This document shows positions 41,655 to 56,254 of a DNA stretch of 64,000 bases, piece after piece; the stretch's first letter is position 1; the number at the start of each line of letters is the position of its first letter. The notes beneath the pieces were generated by a model. It saw only the letters and a program-made list of their open reading frames with translations. It was not told the origin of the DNA and searched no databases. The stretch is taken from NCBI RefSeq assembly GCF_014898095.1, contig NZ_CP062946.1, positions 744,001 through 808,000 on the forward strand, given 5' to 3'. Position numbers and translations under genes: made by a program. This stretch comes from Thalassotalea sp. LPB0316. Lineage in GTDB: Bacteria; Pseudomonadota; Gammaproteobacteria; Enterobacterales; Alteromonadaceae.

Positions 41655-43010
41655 GTGTCACAGTCACTCTGGCAACGTTGCCTGTCTGTTTTACAAGAAG
41701 AATTACCAGCACAACAATTTAGTATGTGGATCCGACCACTGCAGTGTGTTGAAGAAAATAATATCATGACGATCTACGCTCCTAATCGCTTTGTTTTAGA
41801 TTGGGTAAGAGAAAAATACGTTGATCGCATTAATGAACTCGTATCGATGGAAGAGTCAAACCCACCGTTATTGCGGTTTGATGTAGGTAGTTTACCAAAC
41901 CATGGTCAAGAACAGGCAAGTCAGGTAACAGAAGTACCAAAGCCTTCAACCGTTAATACGCAATCCCAGCCCGAAGCTAATTTACCTAAGTCAACTAATG
42001 TTTTTGTCAAGTATACGTTCGACAACTTCGTTGAGGGTAAGTCAAACCAATTAGCAAGGGCAGCAGCTTCACAGGTAGCTGATAACCCAGGTACTGCATA
42101 TAATCCTTTATTTATCTATGGTGACACTGGCTTAGGTAAAACTCACTTATTGCATGCAGTTGGGAATGGTATTTTACATAGTAATCCTAAAGCGAAGATC
42201 GCTTATATGCACTCTGAGCGCTTTGTACAAGATATGGTTAAAGCACTGCAAAATAATGCGATAGAGCAATTCAAGCAGTATTATCGCAGTGTCGATGCGT
42301 TACTCATCGACGATATTCAGTTTTTTGCCAATAAAGAGCGTACGCAAGAAGAGTTTTTCCATACCTTTAATGCATTGTTAGAAGGCAATCAACAGATCAT
42401 TTTAACGAGCGATCGTTACCCTAAAGAAATTGATGGTGTTGAGGATCGGTTAAAGTCGCGTTTCGGTTGGGGTTTAACTTTAGCTATTGAACCACCTGAA
42501 TTAGAAACTCGTGTAGCCATTTTAAAACGAAAGGCGCAAGAGCGAAATATCAATCTAGCTGATGAAGTAGCGTTTTTCATTGCCAAACGCATTAGAGCAA
42601 ATGTACGCGATTTGGAAGGGGCACTAAATCGAGTTATTGCCAATGCCAATTTTACTGGCCGTGCCATTACAATTGATTTTGTTCGCGAAGCACTGCGAGA
42701 TTTACTTGCACTGCAAGACAAGCTTGTTACTATCGATAACATACAAAGAACTGTAGCGGAGTATTATAAAATAAAAGTGGCAGACTTATTGTCTAAACGC
42801 CGCAGCCGTTCAGTAGCAAGGCCGCGCCAAATTGCGATGGCGTTGTCAAAAGAGTTAACCAACCACAGCTTACCAGAAATTGGTGACGCTTTTGGTGGTA
42901 GAGATCACACGACGGTTTTACACGCTTGTCGAAAAGTTAAAGAGCTTCGTGAAGAATCTCATGATATAAAAGAAGATTATTCAAATTTAATAAGAACATT
43001 ATCATCTTAA
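41655..43010 (+). CDS. dnaA: Chromosomal replication initiator DnaA
   Basis: 451 residues. Domain I (about 1-85), linker, AAA+ domain III with Walker A GDTGLGKT at about 157-164 and Walker [10 protein letters not shown]-terminal domain IV with the signature [17 protein letters not shown] start with AGGAG 7 bases upstream. Binds the boxes in oriC and in its own upstream region. 12 bases before dnaN. Confidence 0.98.
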   Translation: MSQSLWQRCLSVLQEELPAQQFSMWIRPLQCVEENNIMTIYAPNRFVLDWVREKYVDRINELVSMEESNPPLLRFDVGSLPNHGQEQASQVTEVPKPSTVNTQSQPEANLPKSTNVFVKYTFDNFVEGKSNQLARAAASQVADNPGTAYNPLFIYGDTGLGKTHLLHAVGNGILHSNPKAKIAYMHSERFVQDMVKALQNNAIEQFKQYYRSVDALLIDDIQFFANKERTQEEFFHTFNALLEGNQQIILTSDRYPKEIDGVEDRLKSRFGWGLTLAIEPPELETRVAILKRKAQERNINLADEVAFFIAKRIRANVRDLEGALNRVIANANFTGRAITIDFVREALRDLLALQDKLVTIDNIQRTVAEYYKIKVADLLSKRRSRSVARPRQIAMALSKELTNHSLPEIGDAFGGRDHTTVLHACRKVKELREESHDIKEDYSNLIRTLSS

Positions 43011-43022
43011 GGGTTATAGCAA

Positions 43023-44126
43023 ATGAAGTTTTCGGTAAATAGGGAAGTCTTACTTAAGCCATTACTTTTAGTTTCTGGTGCAGTTGAGCGCAAAAGCACA
43101 TTGCCGATATTAGGTAATATACTTTTTGATGTAAGTGGGCAATCACTAACCTTAACTGCCACTGATTTAGAACTTGAGATGGTCTCTTATGCCGAAGTAG
43201 AAAATCTCGGCGAAGACGGAAAGGTGACAATACCTGCACGTAAACTACTCGATATATGTAAGAGTTTGCCGGATAATTCTCAATTAACCTTTGATGCTCA
43301 CGATGAAACGGTAACGATTAGCACGGGTCGTAGTAAATATTCATTATCTACTTTGTCTGCGAATGATTTCCCTAATATTGAACAGTGGCAAGGCGACGTC
43401 GAGTTTAAGTTGCTTAAGTCTGAGTTACTGCGTTTGATCGAAAGTACGCATTTTTCAATGGCAAACCAAGATGTTCGTTACTATTTAAATGGTATGTCAA
43501 TTGAAACTGAAGGTAATGAGATTCGCTCTGTTGCGACCGATGGCCATCGATTAGCTATTTGTAAAATTTCTAACGACGCCTTAGCACTACCTTCGCGTCA
43601 GGTTATTGTTCCGCGCAAGGGTATTCTAGAAATCATTCGACTGCTTGAGCCTGTTGAAGAAGAGATTCAGATTTTTATGGGGTCAAATCACATTCGCATT
43701 TTGGACACAGCGTTCTCCTTTACCAGTAAGTTAGTAGACGGTCGTTTCCCTGACTATCGTCGCGTATTACCGAGAAACGGTGATAAGGTGTTAACAACCG
43801 ATAAGGATGCTCTTCGTCAAGTTTTGTCTCGTGCATCGATATTATCAAATGAAAAATTTAAAGGTGTGCGTTTAAATTTCGAATCCACTGAATTGAAAAT
43901 CACAGCGAACAACCCTGAACAAGAGCAAGCTGAAGAGTTAATTGAAATTGATTTTCCTTATGAGTCGTTAGAGATTGGGTTTAACGTGAGCTATGTGCTT
44001 GACGTTTTGAATGCTATTAAAGACGAAGAAGTACAGTTTACACTTTCAGATGCTAACAGTAGCGTAGTTATAGAAGGTAAAGATTCAGGCGAAGCAATTT
44101 ACGTTGTCATGCCTATGCGCTTGTAG
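43023..44126 (+). CDS. dnaN: DNA polymerase III beta sliding clamp
   Basis: 367 residues, three clamp domains of about 120 residues. C-terminal PMRL. Ring-shaped processivity factor and hub for DNA repair. 3 bases before recF, so tightly coupled. Confidence 0.97.
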   Translation: MKFSVNREVLLKPLLLVSGAVERKSTLPILGNILFDVSGQSLTLTATDLELEMVSYAEVENLGEDGKVTIPARKLLDICKSLPDNSQLTFDAHDETVTISTGRSKYSLSTLSANDFPNIEQWQGDVEFKLLKSELLRLIESTHFSMANQDVRYYLNGMSIETEGNEIRSVATDGHRLAICKISNDALALPSRQVIVPRKGILEIIRLLEPVEEEIQIFMGSNHIRILDTAFSFTSKLVDGRFPDYRRVLPRNGDKVLTTDKDALRQVLSRASILSNEKFKGVRLNFESTELKITANNPEQEQAEELIEIDFPYESLEIGFNVSYVLDVLNAIKDEEVQFTLSDANSSVVIEGKDSGEAIYVVMPMRL

Positions 44127-44129
44127 TGA

Positions 44130-47662
<3,533 letters not shown>

Positions 47663-47688
47663 GAACTACGCGTAAATACAATGAAAAC

Positions 47689-47717
47689 ATGCCCGGTCAC
47701 CAAATCGGGCATTTTTA
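47689..47717 (+). terminator. Terminator after gyrB
   Basis: ATGCCCG (47689-47695) pairs with CGGGCAT (47706-47712), followed by TTTTATTTT. Clear rho-independent terminator. Confidence 0.88.
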
Positions 47718-47822
47718 TTTTAACGGACGCCAAACCTAACGCTATAACCACTAGCTAAACCAAGTCTAGCGGGTATAATTAGCACAATTTTATTAAAGTT
47801 TATTACGTAAACTAGGAACGAC

Positions 47823-48752
47823 ATGAGTACGTTTGATATAAAAACCTTTCAAGGTCTAATTTTACAATTACAGGATTATTGGTCACGCCAAGGTTGTGTG
47901 ATCATCCAGCCACTTGATTTAGAAGTTGGTGCTGGTACTTTTCACCCTATGACATTCTTACGAGCAATCGGCCCTGAGCCAATGAGCAGTGCATATGTCC
48001 AACCATGTCGTCGTCCTACAGATGGTCGTTACGGTGAAAACCCTAATCGCTTGCAACACTATTACCAATTTCAAGTGATGTTGAAGCCTTCACCAAAAAA
48101 CATTCAAGAGCTCTACTTAAACTCGTTGAAAGAGCTTGGTATCGATCCATTGGTTCACGATATTCGCTTCGTTGAAGATAACTGGGAATCGCCAACGTTA
48201 GGTGCTTGGGGCCTAGGTTGGGAAATCTGGTTAAACGGCATGGAAATCACTCAGTTCACGTATTTCCAACAGGTAGGTGGCTTAGAGTGCGCGCCAGTTA
48301 CTGGTGAAATCACGTATGGTCTAGAGCGTTTAGCTATGTATATTCAAAACGTTGATAGTATTTACGACTTAGTCTGGACTGATGGCCCTATGGGTAAAGT
48401 GTTATACGGTGATGTTTTCCATCAAAATGAAGTAGAGCAATCGACCTATAACTTTGAACACGCAGATGTACCAGCACTGTTTGAACAGTTCGACCACTGT
48501 GAAAAAGAAAGTCAAAAATTGATTGAGCACGGTTTACCGTTACCAGCATACGAGCAAGTAATGAAAGCATCACACGCTTTTAACTTATTGGATGCACGCC
48601 ATGCTATTTCGGTGACAGAGCGCCAACGTTACATTCTTAGAGTAAGAGCTCTATCTAAAGCTTGTGCTGAGGCATACTATGAAGCGCGCGAGAAGCTGGG
48701 TTTCCCACTTTGCCAAAATGAACAGCAAACAACTAATAAGGAAGAGAAATAA
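47823..48752 (+). CDS. glyQ: Glycyl-tRNA synthetase alpha subunit
   Basis: 309 residues, class II catalytic core of the bacterial alpha2beta2 enzyme. Motif-2 region [17 protein letters not shown] at about 60-76. Its stop overlaps the glyS start by 1 base (TAATG), so translationally coupled. Confidence 0.97.
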   Translation: MSTFDIKTFQGLILQLQDYWSRQGCVIIQPLDLEVGAGTFHPMTFLRAIGPEPMSSAYVQPCRRPTDGRYGENPNRLQHYYQFQVMLKPSPKNIQELYLNSLKELGIDPLVHDIRFVEDNWESPTLGAWGLGWEIWLNGMEITQFTYFQQVGGLECAPVTGEITYGLERLAMYIQNVDSIYDLVWTDGPMGKVLYGDVFHQNEVEQSTYNFEHADVPALFEQFDHCEKESQKLIEHGLPLPAYEQVMKASHAFNLLDARHAISVTERQRYILRVRALSKACAEAYYEAREKLGFPLCQNEQQTTNKEEK

Positions 48753-50818
48753 TGACAACACAAACCTTATTAATTGAGTTAGGCACGGAAGAGCTACCAC
48801 CAAAGTCACTCAAAGAGCTTGCAGAAACGTTTTTAGCGCAAATTGAAGCTCAGTTAGGTAATGCCAACCTAGCCTATGAGAACGCTACCTGGTTTGCTTC
48901 TCCACGCCGTTTAGCAGTGAAAGTTACTCATCTTCAAGCAAAACAAGAAGACAAAGTTGTTGAAAAACGCGGTCCGTCTGTTTCTGTCGCCTTTGATGAA
49001 AATGGCGTAGCCAGCAAAGCAGCAGAAGGTTGGGCACGCTCAAATGGCATTACTGTTGATCAAGCTGAGCGATTATCAACAGATAAAGGCGAATGGTTAC
49101 TACATAAAGCGACAGTGAAGGGCGAGTCGGTTGATGCACTTATTCCTGCTATGGTGAAACATGCAGTCGCTAAGCTACCAATTCCTAAGCCAATGCGTTG
49201 GGGTAGTAGCAGAACACAGTTTATTCGTCCTGCTCATACGTTGACCATTTTATTTGGCGACCAGGTTATCGCTGGTGAGGTATTAGATATCCATTCAGAT
49301 CGCTTAAGCCAAGGTCACCGTTTCCATAGTGAAGGCTTAGTCTCTATCGATCACGCTGACAACTATGAAGCGATTCTAAAAGCGGCTTATGTCTTAGTTG
49401 ATTATCAAGCTCGTCAAGAAATTATCAAAGCACAAATTGCCAAAGCTGCACAAGCGCTTGGTGGTGAAGCGTTAGTTGATCAAGATTTATTAGATGAAGT
49501 AACCGCGCTTGTAGAATGGCCAGTGACATTAGTCGGTGATTTTGATGAGAGCTTCTTAGAAGTGCCAGCTGAGCCGCTTATTTACTCAATGAAAGATCAT
49601 CAAAAATATTTCCCGGTGATGGACACTAATGGCAAGCTGTTAAATAAATTTATTTTTGTTTCAAACATCGAAAGTAAAGACCCAGCACAAGTAATCGCTG
49701 GTAACGAAAAAGTTATCCGCCCGCGTTTAGCTGATGCTGAATTCTTCTTTAAAACTGATAAGAAACAAACGCTAGCGTCGCGTTTAACCAGTCTTGAATC
49801 AGTGTTGTTCCAAAAACAACTAGGCACATTGAAAGACAAGTCTGAGCGCATTGCGGCAATGAGCCAGTTTATCGCGAGCTTAATTCAGGAAAACACAGAA
49901 CAAGCTTACCGTGCTGGTTTACTGAGTAAAGCCGACTTGATGACCGAGATGGTGTTAGAGTTCCCACAAGTACAGGGGACTATGGGTAAATACTACGCTT
50001 TACACGACGGTGAAGCCGCACCAATTGCTCAAGCATTAGAAGATCAATACCGTCCGCGTTTCGCTGGTGACAAACTCCCTGAAGGGAATATTGGTTGTGC
50101 GGTAGCGATTGCAGATAAAATTGATACGCTAGTTGGTATTTTTGGTATTAATCAAGCACCAAAGGGCGACAAAGACCCATTTGCACTTCGCCGTGCAGCG
50201 ATTGGTTTAATTCGTATCATTATTGAGAAAGACTTAAACATCGACATCACTGCATTAATTGAGCACAGCGTTGCGTTATATGGTGATAAGTTAGTTAATG
50301 AAAACACATTATCAGATGTTAACGACTTCATCTTAGGTCGATACAGAGCTTTCTACCAAGAACAAAATATTAGTGTTGATATTATTCAAGCTGTTTTAGC
50401 TAAAGCGACAACAGCGCCACTTGATTTTGATAAGCGCGTTAAAGCAGTTACTCACTTTAAAGGCTTAGCTGAAGCTACAACACTGGCCGCTGCTAATAAG
50501 CGCGTAGGTAATATCTTAGCTAAATTCGACGGTCAATTACTCGATTCGGTTAATGCTGAACTAGCGAGTGAAGATGCTGAAAAAGCACTTATTGTTGCTG
50601 TAGCAAGCGTTGCTAAAGACATTGAACCTATGATTGAAGCAAAAGAATACCAAGGTGTACTGACAGCACTTGCACAGTTAAAAACACCGATTGATGCGTT
50701 CTTTGATGATGTGATGGTTATGGCTGATGATGAAGCCGTGAAGGTAAATCGTTTAACTTTACTTGCTCAAATTAGAGCCTTGTTCTTAAACGTTGCTGAT
50801 ATTTCATTATTGCAATAA
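48752..50818 (+). CDS. glyS: Glycyl-tRNA synthetase beta subunit
   Basis: 688 residues, HD-type and anticodon-binding parts typical of GlyS (PRRLAVKVTHL; KGDKDPFALRRAA at about 470). tRNA recognition half of the synthetase. Followed by a bidirectional hairpin shared with tusA. Confidence 0.97.
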   Translation: MTTQTLLIELGTEELPPKSLKELAETFLAQIEAQLGNANLAYENATWFASPRRLAVKVTHLQAKQEDKVVEKRGPSVSVAFDENGVASKAAEGWARSNGITVDQAERLSTDKGEWLLHKATVKGESVDALIPAMVKHAVAKLPIPKPMRWGSSRTQFIRPAHTLTILFGDQVIAGEVLDIHSDRLSQGHRFHSEGLVSIDHADNYEAILKAAYVLVDYQARQEIIKAQIAKAAQALGGEALVDQDLLDEVTALVEWPVTLVGDFDESFLEVPAEPLIYSMKDHQKYFPVMDTNGKLLNKFIFVSNIESKDPAQVIAGNEKVIRPRLADAEFFFKTDKKQTLASRLTSLESVLFQKQLGTLKDKSERIAAMSQFIASLIQENTEQAYRAGLLSKADLMTEMVLEFPQVQGTMGKYYALHDGEAAPIAQALEDQYRPRFAGDKLPEGNIGCAVAIADKIDTLVGIFGINQAPKGDKDPFALRRAAIGLIRIIIEKDLNIDITALIEHSVALYGDKLVNENTLSDVNDFILGRYRAFYQEQNISVDIIQAVLAKATTAPLDFDKRVKAVTHFKGLAEATTLAAANKRVGNILAKFDGQLLDSVNAELASEDAEKALIVAVASVAKDIEPMIEAKEYQGVLTALAQLKTPIDAFFDDVMVMADDEAVKVNRLTLLAQIRALFLNVADISLLQ

Positions 50819-50838
50819 CAAAGACTAATCTAGAAAGT

Positions 50839-50867
50839 AAAAGGGAGTGCTATGCACTCCCTTTTTT
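50839..50867. terminator. Bidirectional terminator shared by glyS and tusA
   Basis: AAAAGGGAGTGC (50839-50850), loop TAT, GCACTCCCTTTTTT (50854-50867). It serves glyS on the plus strand; on the minus strand it contains the tusA stop codon and its last codons. Confidence 0.85.
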
Positions 50868-51101
50868 GATCAGGTATTGAAACGGCTTGGTTTGCGTTTG
50901 TTGAGCGATAAGTTCATGCTCCATAAACCGACAAAAGCTTGGAACATCACGCGTTGTCGAGGGATCATCAGCGGTGATCAATAAGGTTTCACCAACAGCT
51001 ATTTTTCGAATGTTTAACCTGATCATCATTACCGGTTCAGGACACCTAAGCCCAATCGCATCAAGTACATGATCTGCTGATTCAAATAGTTGTTGATTCA
51101 T
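50850..51101 (-). CDS. tusA: Sulfurtransferase TusA
   Basis: 83 residues. Active Cys19 in the GLRCPEPVM motif, and the TusA signature [11 protein letters not shown]. Relays sulfur from IscS to TusBCD for 2-thiouridine tRNA. The last residues KKGSA and the stop codon are encoded by the terminator stem. Confidence 0.95.
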   Translation of the reverse strand: MNQQLFESADHVLDAIGLRCPEPVMMIRLNIRKIAVGETLLITADDPSTTRDVPSFCRFMEHELIAQQTQTKPFQYLIKKGSA

Positions 51102-51162
51102 AAACGACTTACTCTTTTACTTGCCGGAAAGGCTCGCTAGTTTACGAAAATTCATCGAGAGA

Positions 51163-52098
51163 TCAATCTTTGTCTTTAACTTGCAATACATAGCTATCAA
51201 TTGCCAGCGGCATTAAGTGAGTTGTCTGCCAGTCTGTAGCTGATTTTTTGTTGTTAAACTGACCAATTAAGACCCGATTTAACTTACCATCCATTACGGT
51301 TACGAGCCTATCACTCGCTACCAAATTAGGATGGGCTTTTAGCTCTTTAACAAATGTCTCGGCATTGCTTGTTGTGACGAAAACACCTAACTGAATATAC
51401 CAATTATGAGTCGAGTCCACGCGCTGTTCAATTGAATCTGTTTCGTTAACATCGGCTTGTTCATTCAGGGTATTTGATTCAGCGCTAGCTAACGAAGTAG
51501 TCATCTCGATTGGTGTTTTAGCTGCCGGTGGTATCTTGTTATTGTCAACACCTGAAACTGCTTGAATACTTGAATTGACGGTTTTTGTCTTGTTGCGACT
51601 CTGGCCGAAGCTAAACGTTAAGCCTAAATTCAGGCTATGCATATCTTTATAGGCTTGGTTACTAAACTGGCTTTGATGTTTTAAGGTTATAGCGAGGTTG
51701 TTTGATACCGCGAAGTTAAAGCCCAAACCCAAATAGGGCAGCGTGCTTTTGTCAGATAAGAAAGCTTGGTTCGAACTATCTGTTACATACATAGCACCAA
51801 CCGAAGCAAATGAAGCAAACCGCTCATTGACCTGTTTTTGCATAGTAGCACCAAAATAAAGCGAATCGAATTCACCAACTAGCAGGGCGTCATTAGTGTA
51901 TTTTTCTAGCTCACCTGAATGATCAAAACCCATTTGCACAGCAAAGTTAGGTCGAAAAAAGTATTGATAACCGGCATTAAAGCCAACGTCTTGAGCTGAT
52001 TGGTAGTCGTAACTCGACAGCAAGTAAACTTGATGCTTCTCGGCATAGCTAAGATGAGAAATCAAAAACAAACTTAGTGAGACAATGAGAGTTTTCAT
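51163..52098 (-). CDS. Outer-membrane beta-barrel protein with C-terminal SPOR domain
   Basis: About 311 residues. Signal peptide (LIVSLSLFLISHLSYA), outer-membrane-like beta strands (about 25-170, alternating aromatic strands such as QVYLLSSYDYQ), a low-complexity acidic linker, then a SPOR domain (about 235-308, NWYIQLGVF start). SPOR binds denuded glycan at the division site. ATG at 52098 starts the signal peptide; a TTG 39 bases further upstream would extend it. An uncommon combination; the family is not certain. Confidence 0.75.
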   Translation of the reverse strand: MKTLIVSLSLFLISHLSYAEKHQVYLLSSYDYQSAQDVGFNAGYQYFFRPNFAVQMGFDHSGELEKYTNDALLVGEFDSLYFGATMQKQVNERFASFASVGAMYVTDSSNQAFLSDKSTLPYLGLGFNFAVSNNLAITLKHQSQFSNQAYKDMHSLNLGLTFSFGQSRNKTKTVNSSIQAVSGVDNNKIPPAAKTPIEMTTSLASAESNTLNEQADVNETDSIEQRVDSTHNWYIQLGVFVTTSNAETFVKELKAHPNLVASDRLVTVMDGKLNRVLIGQFNNKKSATDWQTTHLMPLAIDSYVLQVKDKD

Positions 52099-52273
52099 GA
52101 GGGCATAACACGTCAATATTATTTTTATTATTGCCAATCATCTTACCAGTATGACAAAGCGCGATAAAGTCTAAAGCGATATTGCACACTTAGGCGGCGA
52201 TCTGCATAATGAATATTGATTGTCCATCAACAAATAATAGCAGGACAAGCTAGTTAATTGCCGAGTGATTTTC

Positions 52274-54202
52274 ATGCCCAACGTTAATTTTTTTTCCAAG
52301 CTTTTAATTCCAATCGCTCTCATTACCACGACTTTAATGAGCTACTCAAGTGACGCGGCTAAACAAGATAATCAATATTACCGCGATCTGTTCAAGCAAG
52401 CTGAGCGCCTAACACATCGTGCTCAAAGCGCAGAGTATAAAGCGCTGTATCAGCAACTTCACTTTTATCCGTTACAACCTTATCTTGATCAACAGCGTTT
52501 GATCAAAACAATGCATATTAACAATGCCAATAATATCAATGAGTTTTTAGCGCGTTATCAAGGCACACCACTTGATTGGCCATTGAGAAAGCAGTGGCTT
52601 ACCTATCTGGCTAAAAAGAACTATCCATCCCTTTTTATTGATGCGTTTAAGCTAAATAGCGATGCAAAACTGATGTGTTACATGTACAAAGCACAGCTTA
52701 AAACCGGTGTCCCTGCACAAGAGGTGTTACCTTTGGTTACCGATTTGTGGGTAGTAGGGAAGTCGCAACCCAAAGAATGTGATTCCCTATTTGAGCAGTG
52801 GCAGCAGGCTGGCTATCGCACACAAGAAGTGATTTGGCAGCGCTTAACAAAAGCAGCTGATGGCGGTAATCACACCATGATCCCGTATATCACTGGCTTA
52901 TTAGAGCCAGAACAACAATATTTAGGGAAACTTTGGCATAGCGTTAGAAGAAATCCAAGCTATGTGACAAATCTTAATCGTTTCCCACAACAAAGTGTTA
53001 GGGAAACACAAATTCTTACTTATGGTTTAAATCGTTTGGTTTGGCGTAACCAAGATCTCGCAATCAAGGTTTACCGCGAAGCCAAAGATTTATTTCCATT
53101 TTCTACCGAGCAACATCAGTTAATTGAACAAAAATTTGCTTTAGCCTTAGCCAGTAAAGGTCATCAATCTGCCAAACAGTGGTTGGTAAAAGTCGATGAC
53201 TCATTGCAATCAGGCCAAGTTATTCAGTGGCGTATTTCACAAATGTTACGCGATGACAACTGGCAAAGTATCAATCAACAACTCGCCCAGTTTCCAGAGC
53301 ATGTTAAAGAAACATTGCAGTGGAAATATTGGTACGCCAGAAGTTTGATAGAAACTGAGCAAAGCCAAAGCGGCAATCAACTACTAACAGAATTAGCTAA
53401 GGAACGTCATTACTACGGATTTTTAGCCGCTAGCCATTTATCTCAAGATATTGTGCTCAATGATCAACCTTTAGTGATTTCTGTGCAAGAAAGGCAATCG
53501 ATATTACAAAGCGATAGCGCTAAAAGAGCATTTGAACTGTTTTATTTAGGTCGACCCACGATGGCTCGCAAAGAATGGAACCACTGGCGTAAATCGCTAA
53601 CAAAACGCGAGCGATTGGTTGCTGCCAAAGTGGCGAATGAAGCAGGGTGGTACGACCGAGCGATATTTACCTTGGCCTACGAAGGTTACTTGAATGATGT
53701 TGATTTACGCTTCCCATTAGCTTATCAAGAAACCATAGTGAAACAGGCGACTAAAAATCAGATCTCGCCGCCCTGGGCATTTGCCATCGCAAGGCGAGAA
53801 AGTTCCTTTATGCCAGATGCACACTCTGGCGCAGGTGCTCGCGGTGTGATGCAAATCATGCCCGCAACGGCGCGCCATGTTGCTAGGCGACCGGTTTCAA
53901 CTCGTAAACTAAACGATCCTGAACAGAATATTGCTTTAGGTACTAAGTATTTAAAACAGTTACTTGATAAACACAATCAAAACCAAATTCTTGCTACGGC
54001 AGCATACAATGCCGGTAGTTCAAGAGTTAATCGCTGGTTAAAAGAAACGCCAACGCTAGCCGCTGATATTTGGATTGAAACCATCCCGTTTAAAGAGACG
54101 AGAGAATACGTTAAAAGCGTGATGGCCTATCAACAAATTTATCGAGAAAAAACTAATCAAAAAGAATCGTTGTTCGCCATGTTAATTGCGATGGAAATCT
54201 AG
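52274..54202 (+). CDS. slt: Soluble lytic murein transglycosylase
   Basis: About 642 residues, the length of E. coli Slt70. Signal peptide, a long alpha-superhelical U/L domain (about 40-470), then the C-terminal lysozyme-like domain (about 480-630) with the catalytic Glu in RRESSFMPDA and MQIMPATARH, AAYNAGSSRVN motifs. Periplasmic; releases 1,6-anhydromuropeptides. Start ATG 52274 is preferred to the GTG 9 bases upstream. Confidence 0.94.
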   Translation: MPNVNFFSKLLIPIALITTTLMSYSSDAAKQDNQYYRDLFKQAERLTHRAQSAEYKALYQQLHFYPLQPYLDQQRLIKTMHINNANNINEFLARYQGTPLDWPLRKQWLTYLAKKNYPSLFIDAFKLNSDAKLMCYMYKAQLKTGVPAQEVLPLVTDLWVVGKSQPKECDSLFEQWQQAGYRTQEVIWQRLTKAADGGNHTMIPYITGLLEPEQQYLGKLWHSVRRNPSYVTNLNRFPQQSVRETQILTYGLNRLVWRNQDLAIKVYREAKDLFPFSTEQHQLIEQKFALALASKGHQSAKQWLVKVDDSLQSGQVIQWRISQMLRDDNWQSINQQLAQFPEHVKETLQWKYWYARSLIETEQSQSGNQLLTELAKERHYYGFLAASHLSQDIVLNDQPLVISVQERQSILQSDSAKRAFELFYLGRPTMARKEWNHWRKSLTKRERLVAAKVANEAGWYDRAIFTLAYEGYLNDVDLRFPLAYQETIVKQATKNQISPPWAFAIARRESSFMPDAHSGAGARGVMQIMPATARHVARRPVSTRKLNDPEQNIALGTKYLKQLLDKHNQNQILATAAYNAGSSRVNRWLKETPTLAADIWIETIPFKETREYVKSVMAYQQIYREKTNQKESLFAMLIAMEI

Positions 54203-54213
54203 CTCAATGCTAA

Positions 54214-55584
<1,371 letters not shown>

Positions 55585-55608
55585 TTAACCTGAATTCAGG
55601 TTCACAAG

Positions 55609-56229
55609 ATGAACAACTCGACATACGAAGTTGCGATTAACGAGGTTGAATTAGAAACAGTCGTTAATCGCAGTCGTTTTATCTGCTACCTTTTTCCGTG
55701 TACTTCACCAACTGAATTTAAAGTTCGGCTCAGTGCTTGTCAGCACGAGCACCCCAATGCTTCACATCACTGTTATGCTTTTTTGCTAGGCTCGCCAACC
55801 GATAGCCAAAACTATGGTTTTTCTGATGATGGCGAACCTTCGGGAACAGCCGGGCGGCCAATGTTGGCTAGCTTGCAAGGTGGAGGTGTTGGCGAGGTTG
55901 CAGCAATTGTTGTACGCTATTTTGGTGGCACTAAGCTCGGCACGGGTGGCTTATCGCGAGCTTATAGTCTAAGTGTCAGAAATGCATTAGAAAAATTGAA
56001 AAGCAAGACTAAAATACCTATGGTACAACGTCAGCTGACGTGTCAATATACACAAGTTAATGATGTTTTTTACTTACTAGAGCAACATCAAGGCCAGTTA
56101 ATTGAGCAGCATTTCGATGAGCATGTTAATTTAACTATCGAGCTGCCATTAGCCCAAGTCGATAGGTTTACTAACCAGTTAGAAACAATGTCGTCGGGTA
56201 AGTTGGTATTAACATCAGAAGAAGAATAA
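55609..56229 (+). CDS. yigZ: YigZ/IMPACT family protein
   Basis: 206 residues. N-terminal UPF0029 fold (about 1-120, SDDGEPSGTAGRP and VVRYFGGTKLGTGGL) and C-terminal domain. Its eukaryotic relative IMPACT controls GCN2; the bacterial role is unclear. Between pepQ and trkH. Confidence 0.93.
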   Translation: MNNSTYEVAINEVELETVVNRSRFICYLFPCTSPTEFKVRLSACQHEHPNASHHCYAFLLGSPTDSQNYGFSDDGEPSGTAGRPMLASLQGGGVGEVAAIVVRYFGGTKLGTGGLSRAYSLSVRNALEKLKSKTKIPMVQRQLTCQYTQVNDVFYLLEQHQGQLIEQHFDEHVNLTIELPLAQVDRFTNQLETMSSGKLVLTSEEE

Positions 56230-56254
56230 TCATTGGTTGGATACCGATAAAGCC

